Shown here: positions 23,946-33,030 of the stretch, piece by piece
Position numbering within the stretch: position 1 is the first letter of the stretch
How the letters are laid out: each line of letters begins with the position of its first letter
NCBI RefSeq assembly: GCF_016469035.1
Contig: NZ_JAEHJZ010000022.1
Span: 42,019-78,262, forward strand
DNA length: 36,244 nt
Source of the DNA: Gelidibacter salicanalis
GTDB taxonomy: Bacteria > Bacteroidota > Bacteroidia > Flavobacteriales > Flavobacteriaceae
Reading direction: 5' to 3'
The notes under the pieces: model-generated
Databases searched by the model: none
What the model saw: only the letters and a program-made list of their open reading frames with translations
What the model was told of the DNA's origin: nothing
Program-made: the position numbers and the translations under genes

Positions 23946-24532
23946 ACTTAGAATATATCGATGGGCAAACCCCAATTGATGAAGAGGAAAAAGAGGGCCT
24001 ATTAATCGAGACCATTAGCACAAAGGCTGAACTGGATGAATTTGAGCAACTCAACATAGAAGAGGCTTTACAATGGGTGTTCGGAAAAAAATTTAAACCC
24101 GAACAGGTGTTTACTGAGAAGTTTATTCGTAACCTACACAAACGTATGTATGGCAATATATGGGCTTGGGCAGGAACTTTTAGAAAATCTGATAAAAATA
24201 TTGGCGTAGATAAACACCAAATTCCTATGCAACTTAAAGTGCTTTGCGATGATGCATTGTATTGGATAGAAAACCGCACATTTTCTCCTGAAGAAATAGC
24301 TATTCGTTTTAAACACCGTTTAGTAAGCATCCATTGTTTTCCTAATGGAAATGGTCGGCATAGCAGGCTAATGGCCGACATAATTATTGAAAAACTGTTT
24401 AATAAAGAACTCTTCTCTTGGGGCGCAAGCAATTTGTCTAAAGCTACCGAAACTAGAACAGCATATCTGCAAGCGGTTAAACAGGCCGACCAGAATAAGT
24501 ATCAACCCCTGTTGGATTTTGCATCTTCCTAA
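23936..24532 (+). CDS. Mobile mystery protein B, Fic-domain protein, 198 aa
   Basis: The Fic catalytic motif is H133-C-F-P-N-G-N-G-R-H-S-R, close to HxFx(D/E)GNGRxxR with N in place of the metal-binding D/E. It is preceded by 'IAIRFKHRLVSIHCF'. 'FIRNLHKRMYGNIWAWAGTFR' and 'HQIPMQLKVLCDDALYWIE' are characteristic of the protein B family. Fic enzymes transfer AMP or other nucleotide parts to target proteins; here it is the likely toxin of a two-gene module. The start codon lies within the last codons of protein A, so translation is coupled. The family was named for occurring in mobile regions, which fits this position between scars. Confidence 0.88.
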   Translation: MGLDLEYIDGQTPIDEEEKEGLLIETISTKAELDEFEQLNIEEALQWVFGKKFKPEQVFTEKFIRNLHKRMYGNIWAWAGTFRKSDKNIGVDKHQIPMQLKVLCDDALYWIENRTFSPEEIAIRFKHRLVSIHCFPNGNGRHSRLMADIIIEKLFNKELFSWGASNLSKATETRTAYLQAVKQADQNKYQPLLDFASS

Positions 24533-24846
24533 TTGTTCGTTTCAGCTATTTAAGTTATTGACAAGATGAGAGTTATAGGTGACATAGGAGAGGAGGAAAG
24601 TTAGGTTTTATTTTTTGTCGAACGACTAAGACTCCAATCGGCTAAATTCATAAAGGCATATATGGACAAACTTGGTTGACGTTAAAGGTAAAGATGGTTT
24701 TAGTTGAAGTAAGTCTTCCAATTTTTTAAAGCGTATTAAGGAGAATTGTCCTTTCTAGCAGAGATAACTTTTTGTTCTTGAACGAGCTAGTAAATCTGCT
24801 CAAATTCATAATTTGATTCTCCCTAAATATTCTTAAATTTAGCGCC
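24533..24846. other. Intergenic stretch before the Wadjet operon
   Basis: No complete gene is seen. A plus-strand open stretch near 24615-24680 (FVERLRLQSAKFIKAYMDKLG, then stop) could be a gene-end remnant but is too short to trust. The right end carries the promoter described separately. Confidence 0.3.
24812..24841 (+). promoter_or_regulatory. Bacteroidota-type promoter of the Wadjet operon
   Basis: TTTG at 24812-24815 is followed after 18 bases by TAAATTTA at 24834-24841. These correspond to the -33 TTTG and -7 TAnnTTTG boxes (last base differs). The first gene starts six bases later, so the message would be nearly leaderless. Confidence 0.4.
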
Positions 24847-26049
24847 ATGGACATTCAATCTTTCAATGATATCAAGGAATTGCTCACTGCTCTAAAAAGA
24901 GAAGACAGACTTTTTTATGAAATGTTTGGAAAGCGAAAGTCGTTGGAGTTTAAACTTTCTTATGCTCTGGAACTGGTCGATTATGATGAAGCGCGCATAG
25001 ATTATCTAGTCAAAAAGGCGGTGTTGCGGGAAAACGGAGGACTGTTGGAAATCGATGGTCTATTTTTGGAGTTTTTTGAGCAAGTCCTTGAAGTGAATGA
25101 GGAAATTAATTTGGCCTCCATTGATGAAAATATCAAATCCATTCAGGAAAACATTGTTTACTTTTTAAATGAAAATAGCGAGCATAGAAGGCATGCCTAT
25201 CTAAGAGAGATAAAAAGAACTTTTCGTAAAATAGGCGTTGTAACGATCCGTAGCGTTATTGACCTGAGACGTAAAGTTGACAATACCTTTAAAAATGAGC
25301 CGAATTTTAAAAACAAGCAACTCAAATTAAAACATCTTGATGAGAAAAGAGTGATGGTAAAAAAGCTGAGTGGTCAAGCTCTTAATCTTATCAATGAAAA
25401 CCAGCCCGTCTTTTTTAAAACCTCCCAAGATGAGGAATTAAAACGGATCATTACAGAGTTGAAGCTTCAGCTGAATGAATGTTCCCATAACTTGATCGAA
25501 ATTGAAAAACAGATCATTGATTATCTGAATCAGATTAAGCACCAAGGCTTGTTTTTGGAGAAGCTTCGTAAATTAAAATATCTAAAGGATCATTTTACCA
25601 TTGAAGCAGAAACGGATATCAAACAGCACTTAGCAAAAAGCAATTCCTTAATTTTTGAACGAAGATTGGGCGAACCTCTTAATCTTTCATTGGATTTCAT
25701 TCTCAATGAAGAAAGAGCTTTTGCATCCATTAAGAAAGTTGCTAAAAATTATAAATCCAGAACACACATCGTTCCCGAGCTTGCAGAAACTATTGCAACC
25801 GATTTTCTTGAAAATAATGTGGAGCAAGAAATCATGATCAATCTGGAGGAGGTACGAAATCATTTTTTGGCCACAGGCGATAATCTGTTCAACTTTATCG
25901 TAAACTACAACTTTAACAAGGAGGTCGGTTTTGAGGAACGGGTTACAGTATATTGTCAACTTGTGTCCATTTATGATCAGGAATTCACGATTGCCAATGA
26001 ATTTGAAAATTTTAATGGTGTGGAATACGCTATGGTTTATCCTAAATAA
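24847..26049 (+). CDS. jetA: Wadjet subunit JetA (MksF-like kleisin), 400 aa
   Basis: This is the first gene of a four-gene operon in the canonical order kleisin, KITE, SMC, TOPRIM protein. The protein is all-helical with a winged-helix-like N-terminus (FNDIKELLTALKREDRLFYEMF), a long coiled-coil middle and a compact C-terminal domain ('FNFIVNYNFNKEVGFEERVTVY' region), as in MksF/MukF-type kleisins. In Wadjet the kleisin links the SMC heads and helps extrude plasmid DNA. It is followed 6 bases later by jetB. The assignment rests on the operon and helical pattern, since these subunits diverge strongly. Confidence 0.8.
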   Translation: MDIQSFNDIKELLTALKREDRLFYEMFGKRKSLEFKLSYALELVDYDEARIDYLVKKAVLRENGGLLEIDGLFLEFFEQVLEVNEEINLASIDENIKSIQENIVYFLNENSEHRRHAYLREIKRTFRKIGVVTIRSVIDLRRKVDNTFKNEPNFKNKQLKLKHLDEKRVMVKKLSGQALNLINENQPVFFKTSQDEELKRIITELKLQLNECSHNLIEIEKQIIDYLNQIKHQGLFLEKLRKLKYLKDHFTIEAETDIKQHLAKSNSLIFERRLGEPLNLSLDFILNEERAFASIKKVAKNYKSRTHIVPELAETIATDFLENNVEQEIMINLEEVRNHFLATGDNLFNFIVNYNFNKEVGFEERVTVYCQLVSIYDQEFTIANEFENFNGVEYAMVYPK

Positions 26050-26055
26050 ATAAAG

Positions 26056-26628
26056 ATGAAAACAAAATACACCTCCGAAATTTTTGAAGTGCTTCGCCGT
26101 GGTCGGTTTATATGCTCCAATAGTCCCGACGATCGTATAAAAATGCTCTACAACATTCTTGAGGAGGAGGAAACATTTTACGAGTTGCAAAATTATTTCG
26201 CCCATATCAATTACAATTTAGAACACGGAAACGAATATTTTTATTTTAGTCGCTTGGAAAGCAATACGGATCTGGATAGGAAACTGAACAAAGCCTTTGG
26301 CTGGATCGACTTGCTGGACTTTTTAAAAACATTTGACACTTCTTTTGACGTGGGTTTTAGGTTTTCGCCTGCAGAAATTGTCAATCAACTAAAGAACAAT
26401 GCCGATTTAAAAAATAAATTGGACAATCTAAAAAGGCTAGGCGCCGATAAAAAGAATTATTCCGAAAGAGTTAAAAAAATAATCGAGCAATTGATTAAGG
26501 ACGATTTTGTGGCCTTAGAAAATGAAATGTCCGAAACCTATAAAGTGCTTACCTCTTTCAATTATTTAAAAGACTTGGTTACCGCTATTAATATTCCTGA
26601 AGAAATAGAGAATGAGATACCTGAATAA
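26056..26628 (+). CDS. jetB: Wadjet subunit JetB (MksE-like), 190 aa
   Basis: This small tandem-winged-helix (KITE) type protein begins MKTKYTSEIFEVLRRGRFIC, the usual MksE-like opening with 'VLRRGRFI'. Aromatic-rich helices (FYELQNYFAHINYNLEHGN, EYFYFSRLES) follow, then a C-terminal helix that ends in the jetC overlap. KITE dimers bind the kleisin and regulate the SMC motor. The gene overlaps jetC by 17 bases, so synthesis is coupled. The subtype cannot be fixed from this protein alone. Confidence 0.8.
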   Translation: MKTKYTSEIFEVLRRGRFICSNSPDDRIKMLYNILEEEETFYELQNYFAHINYNLEHGNEYFYFSRLESNTDLDRKLNKAFGWIDLLDFLKTFDTSFDVGFRFSPAEIVNQLKNNADLKNKLDNLKRLGADKKNYSERVKKIIEQLIKDDFVALENEMSETYKVLTSFNYLKDLVTAINIPEEIENEIPE

Positions 26629-29600
26629 AATCATATTTATAAACAGCGCATCGGTAGCCTATGCAGAGATTGAGCTTGACGGCAACGTGCATCTGATTGG
26701 TACCCAGGGTGTCGGAAAAAGCACGCTTTTACGTGCCATTTTGTTTTTTTACAATGCCAACAAGGTCAAACTTGGAATTCCACGTGAGAAAAAAAACTAT
26801 GACGATTATTATTTTCCTTATCAAAACTCCTATGTCATTTATGAAGTGATGAAAGATGGCGTTCCATTTTGTGTGCTTAGTTACAAAGTGAACGGCAAAG
26901 TGGCGTTTCGGTTTTTTGACTCTGGGTATGAGCAACAGCTTTTTATTGACCATCAGAATCGGGCGTTTGAGAATTGGGAGCAGATTCGTCAGGCTTTTGG
27001 CAAATCAATATATTATACGTCTATCATTTCTAGTTATGATGAATTCCGAAGGATTATTTACGGCGATAATAAATCCCTTAAACCTGAATACAGAAAATAT
27101 GCAATTATAGAAAGTAGGCAGTATGAAAATATTCCGCGCACCATTCAAAATGTGTTTTTAAACTCCAATCTGGAAGCTAAATTTATCAAGGACACCATCA
27201 TTAATTCCCTTAATGAGGAAGAGTTTACCATCGATCTGGAGAATTATTCCAAAAACCATCTCCGTGAATTTGAAAGTCAAATTAATGATATCGCTATTTG
27301 GTCTAAAGCAAATAGGAAAGGAGAAGTGCCTATCAGGAAACAGGCGGATAGCATCATTGACCATTACCGTATTCATAATTATTTGAATCGGGAGAAATCG
27401 GAGTTATTTCGGAATTTGTTGTCGCGAATGGATTATGTAGAAATACAAAAGCCACTACTTCAAGTCGAGATTTTAGAAGAAAGTCAAACAAAGGATCGGT
27501 TTTATGAAGAGTTTGAAAAGCTCAAAGAATTACATCAAAAACGCGAGCAAAAAATAATTTCTGAAATAGATTATTTCAAGAAACAGATTGCGGAAGCACA
27601 GAGGAAACAACAGGAATATCAAAGAATCGAAATTGATATATTGATTTCCAAGGTCGCGGAGAAAGAATCCTTGCAACAGGAAAGGGGCGCATTGGCTGAA
27701 GAAAAAAACCTGCTCACTTCAAGATTTGCAGATATCAGGACGAAATATGAAAACTTGATCCGGCAAATCGAAAATGAAAAGCAAGCTTACTTAAATACCA
27801 AAACTTCAGAAATCAATCAATTGGAGCAGGAGTTTGGAAATTCTAAAATGGAACTTTTTACCAGCTATCAAAAAATAGTTAACGACATTAAGATCAATTC
27901 CGAAGCAGAAAAAACAAATGCGGTAGAAGAGATCGAAAGACTTAAGAATGAGAAACACCGTCTCGATAATCAAAAATCAGAATTAAAATATCAAATCTTT
28001 TTTGAAAGTGAAATAGGAGCGGGCAAACAAAATCAGGAGCAGTTAATTGCCAAGATTTCTGCTGGTAACTCCGCGATTGCGGATTCAAAGTACCAAATCA
28101 AAAATGCTAGAAAAGAATGGGAACTTGAAACTGAAAGAATAGACGCCCGATTTGAAATTGAAACGGCAAAGGCAAAAGACCAAAGCGCTGAAGCTGAAAA
28201 CGTGATAAAGGAAATTGAGTCTAAACTATTCCAAAGTGAAGATTCCTTTTACGGCTGGTTAAATAAAAATGTTTCGAACTGGGAAAATACTATTGGGAAA
28301 GTCATTGATGAAAATGTTCTATTTCATTCGGATCTTGAACCAGAGCAATTTGAAAAGGAAACGGAATCCCTATTTGGTGTCCGCGTCAATTTGGAAGTTC
28401 TCGAGAATAAAATCAAAAGTGTTCAAGAATATCGACAGGACATAGAAAGATTAAAAAAACAGCTGGAGCAAATCCAAAAAAACAGTATTCGGATAGAGGC
28501 TGAAAAAGAAACGGAACAAAATAAATTGAAGAGTGGCTTTAACAAAAAAATCAAAAATTTAAATGATTTAATTGCAAAAGAAGACTATCAGTTAAATCAG
28601 AATGAGGAAAAACAGAAGATCAATAGCGTCCAATTGAGAGAATGGGTTGAAAAATCAGAAGCTGAAAAGAAAATCAGAGCCACCGAAATTGAAAAGAAGT
28701 TAGAAAATTGTTCTTATGAACTTTCAAAAGCAACAGATCAGTTAACGGCGGTTAAGAAAAATATTTCTAGAAGGATTTCATTAAAGGAAACGGAACGGGA
28801 TAAAAAGACTGCTGATTTAGAAGCAAGTAAAAACGAAAAAGTTTCAACCTTCCAGTCTTCTATTAACAATCACAAAGAGCAATCCGACCTTCGCATTGAA
28901 GTACTCCGCAAAAATCAGATGGATGAATTGGAGGATAAAGGTGCAGACAGAAAACGATTGGAAGAAATAGATGGGAAATTGTCTACTATAATAAGTTCCT
29001 TGGAATTTATAGCGCAAAATGAAAAAACGGTCATCGAATACCAAAAAGATAAACGAGAGTTATTTGACCTTCTTCCGCAATGGAAAACAGATAAAATTAC
29101 GATAGAAAAACAACAACTTCATAGTGCTGACACCCACAAGATTGAACTTTCAAAGTCCCATAAAAAGCTAAGCCATCAAACAGAAAAGGTGAAATCGCTT
29201 GAGGATAAGTTTTCTATTTTAGAAATTGATATTTTAGAATTTGAGAAATTCAAAAAATCCGAAGCTTTTGCTGGTATGGAAGCCGTTTTGGAGGATTCTT
29301 CTGATAAAGAAGAACAGGATATTTCAAAAAAGGCTTCGCTTCTTATTTCTGAAATTAATGACAAATACTATAAAGGAATTGGTAAGTTTCAAGAACTTCA
29401 GCGTTCCATTAATGGCTTTGTTAGCAACTTTAATGAAGCGAATGTGTTTCAATTTAAAGTACAATTTGGCAATGATGAAGATTATCTCAATTTCGCCCTA
29501 AACCTCAAAGAATTCATCGAGGAAGATAAAATTCAAGAGTATCAGAAACGCGTGAACGAACGCTTTGGAACTATTATTAATCAAATAGGACGGGAGACCA

Positions 29601-30313
29601 CGGAACTGACTTCTAAGGAAGCTGAAATTGAGAAAACAATCAAAAAAATCAATGATGATTTTTTACATAAAAACTTTGTGGAAGCCATAAAGGAAATGGA
29701 AATGCGTACGCAGAAAAGTTCCAATCCTATTGTATCCCTTCTTTTGGAAATAAAGAATTTTAATGAGGAGCACAGTCTACAATTGGGACAGATAAACCTT
29801 TTCAGCACTTCAGAATCGTCCTCAAAAAACCACCGCGCCGTGGAATTGGTCAAACAGTTGATAAAAGAACTTGAACGGGCCAAGACGTCCACTTTAACCT
29901 TATCTGAATCTTTTGATCTGCAATTCCGTATCGTTGAAAATGACAACGATTCCGGCTGGGTGGAGAAGCTTTCAAACGTTGGTAGTGAAGGAACGGACGT
30001 TTTGGTAAAAGCGATGATAAATATTCTACTTCTTAACGTTTTTAAGGATAGTGCCTCGAGAAAAATAAAAGACTTTAAATTGCATTGTATGATGGATGAG
30101 ATCGGGAGATTGCACCCCAATAATGTGAGGGGGATTTTAAAATTCGCCAACGAGCGAAATATCCTGCTCATCAATGGTTCTCCAACAAGTCAAAACGCGA
30201 CGGATTATAAATACACCTATAAATTGGCTAAGGAACAATCGAAAAGCAATCCAAAAAGATATTTGACCAAGATAAATCGATTGATAAAAGTGAATACAAA
30301 AATTTCGAATTAA
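26612..30313 (+). CDS. jetC: Wadjet subunit JetC, SMC-like ATPase (MksB-like), 1233 aa
   Basis: Walker A is G-T-Q-G-V-G-K-S-T near residues 31-39, in 'VHLIGTQGVGKSTLLRAILFFY'. It is followed by about 700 residues of heptad-rich coiled coil with a hinge-like interruption around residues 540-600 (FYGWLNKNVSNWENTIGK, 'FGVRVNLEVLENK'). The C-terminal head has the degenerate signature SNVGSEGTDVLVK and the Walker B 'LHCMMDEIGRLHPNN'. SMC proteins of Wadjet extrude loops on circular plasmids and hand small circles to the JetD nuclease. Length, motifs and neighbours all agree. The stop TAA overlaps the jetD start by one base. Confidence 0.92.
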   Translation: MRYLNKIIFINSASVAYAEIELDGNVHLIGTQGVGKSTLLRAILFFYNANKVKLGIPREKKNYDDYYFPYQNSYVIYEVMKDGVPFCVLSYKVNGKVAFRFFDSGYEQQLFIDHQNRAFENWEQIRQAFGKSIYYTSIISSYDEFRRIIYGDNKSLKPEYRKYAIIESRQYENIPRTIQNVFLNSNLEAKFIKDTIINSLNEEEFTIDLENYSKNHLREFESQINDIAIWSKANRKGEVPIRKQADSIIDHYRIHNYLNREKSELFRNLLSRMDYVEIQKPLLQVEILEESQTKDRFYEEFEKLKELHQKREQKIISEIDYFKKQIAEAQRKQQEYQRIEIDILISKVAEKESLQQERGALAEEKNLLTSRFADIRTKYENLIRQIENEKQAYLNTKTSEINQLEQEFGNSKMELFTSYQKIVNDIKINSEAEKTNAVEEIERLKNEKHRLDNQKSELKYQIFFESEIGAGKQNQEQLIAKISAGNSAIADSKYQIKNARKEWELETERIDARFEIETAKAKDQSAEAENVIKEIESKLFQSEDSFYGWLNKNVSNWENTIGKVIDENVLFHSDLEPEQFEKETESLFGVRVNLEVLENKIKSVQEYRQDIERLKKQLEQIQKNSIRIEAEKETEQNKLKSGFNKKIKNLNDLIAKEDYQLNQNEEKQKINSVQLREWVEKSEAEKKIRATEIEKKLENCSYELSKATDQLTAVKKNISRRISLKETERDKKTADLEASKNEKVSTFQSSINNHKEQSDLRIEVLRKNQMDELEDKGADRKRLEEIDGKLSTIISSLEFIAQNEKTVIEYQKDKRELFDLLPQWKTDKITIEKQQLHSADTHKIELSKSHKKLSHQTEKVKSLEDKFSILEIDILEFEKFKKSEAFAGMEAVLEDSSDKEEQDISKKASLLISEINDKYYKGIGKFQELQRSINGFVSNFNEANVFQFKVQFGNDEDYLNFALNLKEFIEEDKIQEYQKRVNERFGTIINQIGRETTELTSKEAEIEKTIKKINDDFLHKNFVEAIKEMEMRTQKSSNPIVSLLLEIKNFNEEHSLQLGQINLFSTSESSSKNHRAVELVKQLIKELERAKTSTLTLSESFDLQFRIVENDNDSGWVEKLSNVGSEGTDVLVKAMINILLLNVFKDSASRKIKDFKLHCMMDEIGRLHPNNVRGILKFANERNILLINGSPTSQNATDYKYTYKLAKEQSKSNPKRYLTKINRLIKVNTKISN

Positions 30314-31176
30314 TGAAGTTGACTCCCAAAATAGCACGGATCCTTTTAAGGCTTACTAAAGGTGAAACGCTACCTGCCAGTGCTGCCAAAAGCCCGCTAG
30401 TTAGCGAATTGATTGCTGAAAATATCCTCCTTCAGAAAGGGAAACACCGAAAAACCCTAACGCTCAGCAATCAAAAAGCGCTTTTAGTATTTCTTTCTAA
30501 CCAATTGCAAATCCATAATTTGGAGGATTATATTACTGCACTTGACAATGAGGAGTCCAGCCGTGCTGACTTTGTTAAGGTGGCAACCGACTCAAAAACG
30601 TCCAAGGAAAGAGCCTTTAAAGGTTTTTTGATCAATGCCTACGACCACATTAATGCCACTTTAAACGCCAAGGAATATCCTATTTCTCCCCATAATGGCA
30701 GTTTTGCATTTATCTATGATTATGAAAACTTCCGCATTCCGGAGGATATCACGATTGTAGGTGTGGAAAATGCCCGAAATTTTCGTCACATTCAAGAACA
30801 GCGCTATCTCTTTAAAGAAATCAATCCGTTATTTATTTCGCGCTATCCCCAAAGCCAACACAAGGATGTGATTTCCTGGTTAAAAACAATTCCCAATCGG
30901 TATCTGCATTTTGGAGATTTTGATCTGGCGGGAATTGGAATTTATCTCAATGAATATAAGGTTCATCTTCAGGAACGATCCCAGTTTTTTATCCCTTCCA
31001 ATATTCAGGAATTGATACACCAATTCGGCAATCGTCAACGGTTTAACAACCAAATCCGAAATTTTGATGTTGAAATTGCAAATGAACCGCTTCTTGACCA
31101 TTTGCTAAAGATCATTGAAACGGAAAAGAAGGGTTTGGATCAGGAATATTTCATTCAAACATTGAAGAAGTTATGA
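30313..31176 (+). CDS. jetD: Wadjet nuclease subunit JetD (TOPRIM), 287 aa
   Basis: The C-terminal half has the TOPRIM layout of topoisomerase VI/Spo11-type nucleases: a glutamate at E152 in 'ITIVGVENARNF' and the D-x-D at D202-F-D204 in 'YLHFGDFDLAGIGIYLNEY'. The N-terminal ~100 residues form a helical domain that begins MKLTPKIARILLRLTKGE. JetD cuts the small circular DNA fed to it by JetABC, and it is shorter here than in the best-known Wadjet (about 400 residues), which may indicate another Wadjet subtype. Start ATG 30313 overlaps the jetC stop. Confidence 0.88.
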   Translation: MKLTPKIARILLRLTKGETLPASAAKSPLVSELIAENILLQKGKHRKTLTLSNQKALLVFLSNQLQIHNLEDYITALDNEESSRADFVKVATDSKTSKERAFKGFLINAYDHINATLNAKEYPISPHNGSFAFIYDYENFRIPEDITIVGVENARNFRHIQEQRYLFKEINPLFISRYPQSQHKDVISWLKTIPNRYLHFGDFDLAGIGIYLNEYKVHLQERSQFFIPSNIQELIHQFGNRQRFNNQIRNFDVEIANEPLLDHLLKIIETEKKGLDQEYFIQTLKKL

Positions 31177-31510
31177 TTTAAAAATATTTGCTCTCTAAGA
31201 TATCATTGCAAGGGCCCCAAAAGATCGTGATTGCGCTGAGCGAAGCCAAAGTGCAAATATTTTAACGACATTATATTGCTACGAAGTAAACACGGAGTAT
31301 CCTCGATTATAAAAATTAAAAATAACAAGGCCTGATTAATCCCATAATCTTTAAAAAAAATACTTATAAAAACTTTTAGATAACAAATTGACGGCTCCAG
31401 AGGGTGGTTTATGGGCTATATAAACACTTGTTTCAACCGGACTCGTCAATGATGTACAAAACTCTGGAATATTCTGATGGGGGAGGGAAAACTGCAGCGA
31501 GTAGAATAAC
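31177..31510. other. Intergenic stretch between converging Wadjet and HipT genes
   Basis: No credible gene is seen. The stretch contains the REP-type repeat near 31231 and is followed by the 3' end of the minus-strand hip operon. The bases 31390-31500 are GC-richer (cggctccagagggtgg) and may be a decayed fragment that I cannot name. Confidence 0.4.
31231..31255. repeat. REP-type repeat copy downstream of jetD
   Basis: The sequence ttgcgctgagcgaagccaaa followed by gtgcaa has arms TTGCgCT and AgTGCAA and the core CTGAGCGxAGxCxAAG shared with the repeat inside hsdM at 18283. It lies 55 bases after the Wadjet operon, where REP elements are usually found, and may help end the transcript. Confidence 0.45.
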
Positions 31511-32437
31511 TTATTCGAACACCTTGATTCTAGTTTCCAACAATTTCAAATACTTTTCTTTCATGTCATCTGAGAGGAAAGAAATTTCAAGCAGTTCTTT
31601 CCATTTTGGGGTAGCCTTTTTTAATTGTTGCAGTGCAGTAGCTATCGTTTTTTCGTTGAGCAGGAGTCTTTCTTTGGCATAATAGTCTATAAAGTCAGAT
31701 GCTTTTAAATTACTTTTTTTCCCTTTCAATGACAGTGCAATTTCTTCTTCTGGATTTTTAATTGCTATCGTGGTATTTAAGTAATCATATATAGGAGTAA
31801 GCGTTACTTTATCATTTTTGGTAATTAGGGAAAAGTTTTTCAAATGCATATCTTCATTACCAGTAACATAACAAAAAAGAACTCTTTTGAAAAAATCGGC
31901 TTTTTCAATGGCGGGAAATGAACAGTATTCGTCAAGTACGGGAATGAGTTTCTCCATTGTAAAACGGTATTTTGTGTCTCTTGAATTTCCTGTTAATTGA
32001 GCAAAATCTTCGGTTGCCAATTTCTTTCCTTTTCCGTAGCGATCAAAACGCTTAATGAAATAGGATAAACTTCCGTCTTTCCCATAAAGCATCCCGTGAA
32101 AAGGCACGTTTAAACCAAATACTTTAGCCATTCGCATCGTGACATCTTCATTTTCAGGTAATTCTGGAAACAAATCATTTTGTGGCTTTATAATGTAGGT
32201 GCCAAATTGATCCACAATTTTAAATTCTTGATCAACTATTGAAATAGCCGCGCTAAGCTTTGGTTGTACTCCTTGAATGGAAAGCTTTTTAGCTCTGTTG
32301 GCGGCTTCCTGTCGAAGTTCGGCAGCAGTGTATGGTAAATCATTTAAATGAGTAAGCTTAGGAGCTATCATTCGGAGTCCTTTTAAACTATATTTATCGG
32401 TACCACATAATTCATAAGTAATAGGACATCTATTCAT
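31511..32437 (-). CDS. hipT: HipT-like serine/threonine kinase toxin (HipA C-terminal type), 308 aa
   Basis: The HipA kinase core is present without the N-terminal subdomain, which is encoded separately upstream. The glycine-rich loop is S53-I-Q55-G-V-Q-P-K, the catalytic loop is 'GNEDMHLKNFSLI' with the D and N of HxDxHxxN-type HipA proteins, and the metal site is 'LTPIYDYLNT'. The S-I-Q sequence corresponds to the autophosphorylation motif reported for HipT kinases. HipA/HipT kinases phosphorylate aminoacyl-tRNA synthetases and stop growth. The start is ATG 32437 (a TTG lies six bases earlier), overlapping the stop of the HipS-like gene by 8 bases. Upstream order HTH, HipS-like, kinase matches hipBST. 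Confidence 0.88.
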   Translation of the reverse strand: MNRCPITYELCGTDKYSLKGLRMIAPKLTHLNDLPYTAAELRQEAANRAKKLSIQGVQPKLSAAISIVDQEFKIVDQFGTYIIKPQNDLFPELPENEDVTMRMAKVFGLNVPFHGMLYGKDGSLSYFIKRFDRYGKGKKLATEDFAQLTGNSRDTKYRFTMEKLIPVLDEYCSFPAIEKADFFKRVLFCYVTGNEDMHLKNFSLITKNDKVTLTPIYDYLNTTIAIKNPEEEIALSLKGKKSNLKASDFIDYYAKERLLLNEKTIATALQQLKKATPKWKELLEISFLSDDMKEKYLKLLETRIKVFE

Positions 32438-32744
32438 TGTCAACCAATTTAACCGTTACTGAGCCTACTAAATCATTTCCTGTAGCAATCAGTTGAGAGA
32501 AATAATCTTTTTTATCAATTTTCCCAATACGTAATAACCCTTCTAACATGACACCTTCAGGTAATAGGCCTTCAAAAAATGGAGGAAAGGATGGATAACT
32601 ATATTTTTTATGACTTGTTGGCATGGTCAATGAAACCGCAGCGTCTTGATAATTTTCATCATAATCAAAATTATAGTTATTAGCAGATACTTCTGTTAAA
32701 ATACCAGCTCTTTTTCCGTGGACAAATACGATTGCTTTTCTCAT
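32430..32744 (-). CDS. hipS: HipS-like protein (HipA N-terminal domain), 104 aa
   Basis: This small protein is the free-standing N-terminal subdomain of HipA ('AIVFVHGKRAGILTEV', 'VSLTMPTSHKKYSYPSFPPFF', 'EGLLPEGVMLEGLLR', 'DYFSQLIATGNDLVGSV'). In the HipBST system described in Escherichia coli, the corresponding HipS acts as the antitoxin on the HipT kinase. The gene starts 2 bases after the stop of the HTH gene and overlaps the kinase gene by 8 bases, so all three are one operon. Confidence 0.85.
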   Translation of the reverse strand: MRKAIVFVHGKRAGILTEVSANNYNFDYDENYQDAAVSLTMPTSHKKYSYPSFPPFFEGLLPEGVMLEGLLRIGKIDKKDYFSQLIATGNDLVGSVTVKLVDNE

Positions 32745-32746
32745 AA

Positions 32747-32956
32747 TTATTTAGTTAAAGGGCTTTTGAATTCTATCTTGATATTTAAAACTTGGAGTAC
32801 TGCCAATAGATTATTGAAGCGCACTGTTTCTTTATTTTTTTCAATATCAAAAACAGTCGTCTTTCCTATACCCGCTAAGTCGGCTAACTGAAGCTGTGTG
32901 AGTCCTGCTTTTTTTCGGTGGTCTTTAATAAAGACGCCTAAATCAAGATCATTCAT
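32747..32956 (-). CDS. hipB: HipB-like helix-turn-helix protein, 69 aa
   Basis: A Cro/CI-type helix-turn-helix fills most of the protein (LGVFIKDHRKKAGLTQLQLA, then DLAGIGKTTVFDIEKNK), with a short hydrophobic C-terminus (LNIKIEFKSPLTK). It is the promoter-distal-to-proximal first gene of the minus-strand hip operon and probably represses it through the two dyads just upstream (32961-32976 and 33031-33048). Confidence 0.87.
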   Translation of the reverse strand: MNDLDLGVFIKDHRKKAGLTQLQLADLAGIGKTTVFDIEKNKETVRFNNLLAVLQVLNIKIEFKSPLTK

Positions 32957-32960
32957 TATA

Positions 32961-32976
32961 TACTGTTTTAACGGTA
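32961..32976. promoter_or_regulatory. Operator dyad 1 of the hip operon
   Basis: TACTG and CGGTA flank tttaa-type spacer bases (tactgttttaacggta), giving one mismatch from a perfect TACTG/CAGTA dyad. It is 4 bases upstream of the hipB start on the minus strand. Confidence 0.55.
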
Positions 32977-33030
32977 AAAATACACAATTTAATTGTATCT
33001 GTATGTTGAAACAGTGAAAAAATTAAAATA

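Noticed and set aside
24615-24680. Possible gene-end remnant FVERLRLQSAKFIKAYMDKLG
   Set aside because: It is too short, without a start and without a family match that I could name, so it was kept only as a note in the intergenic entry.
29581-30174. Long minus-strand frame of 197 codons within jetC
   Set aside because: It is a shadow of the jetC coding frame with serine/isoleucine-rich sequence and no domain.
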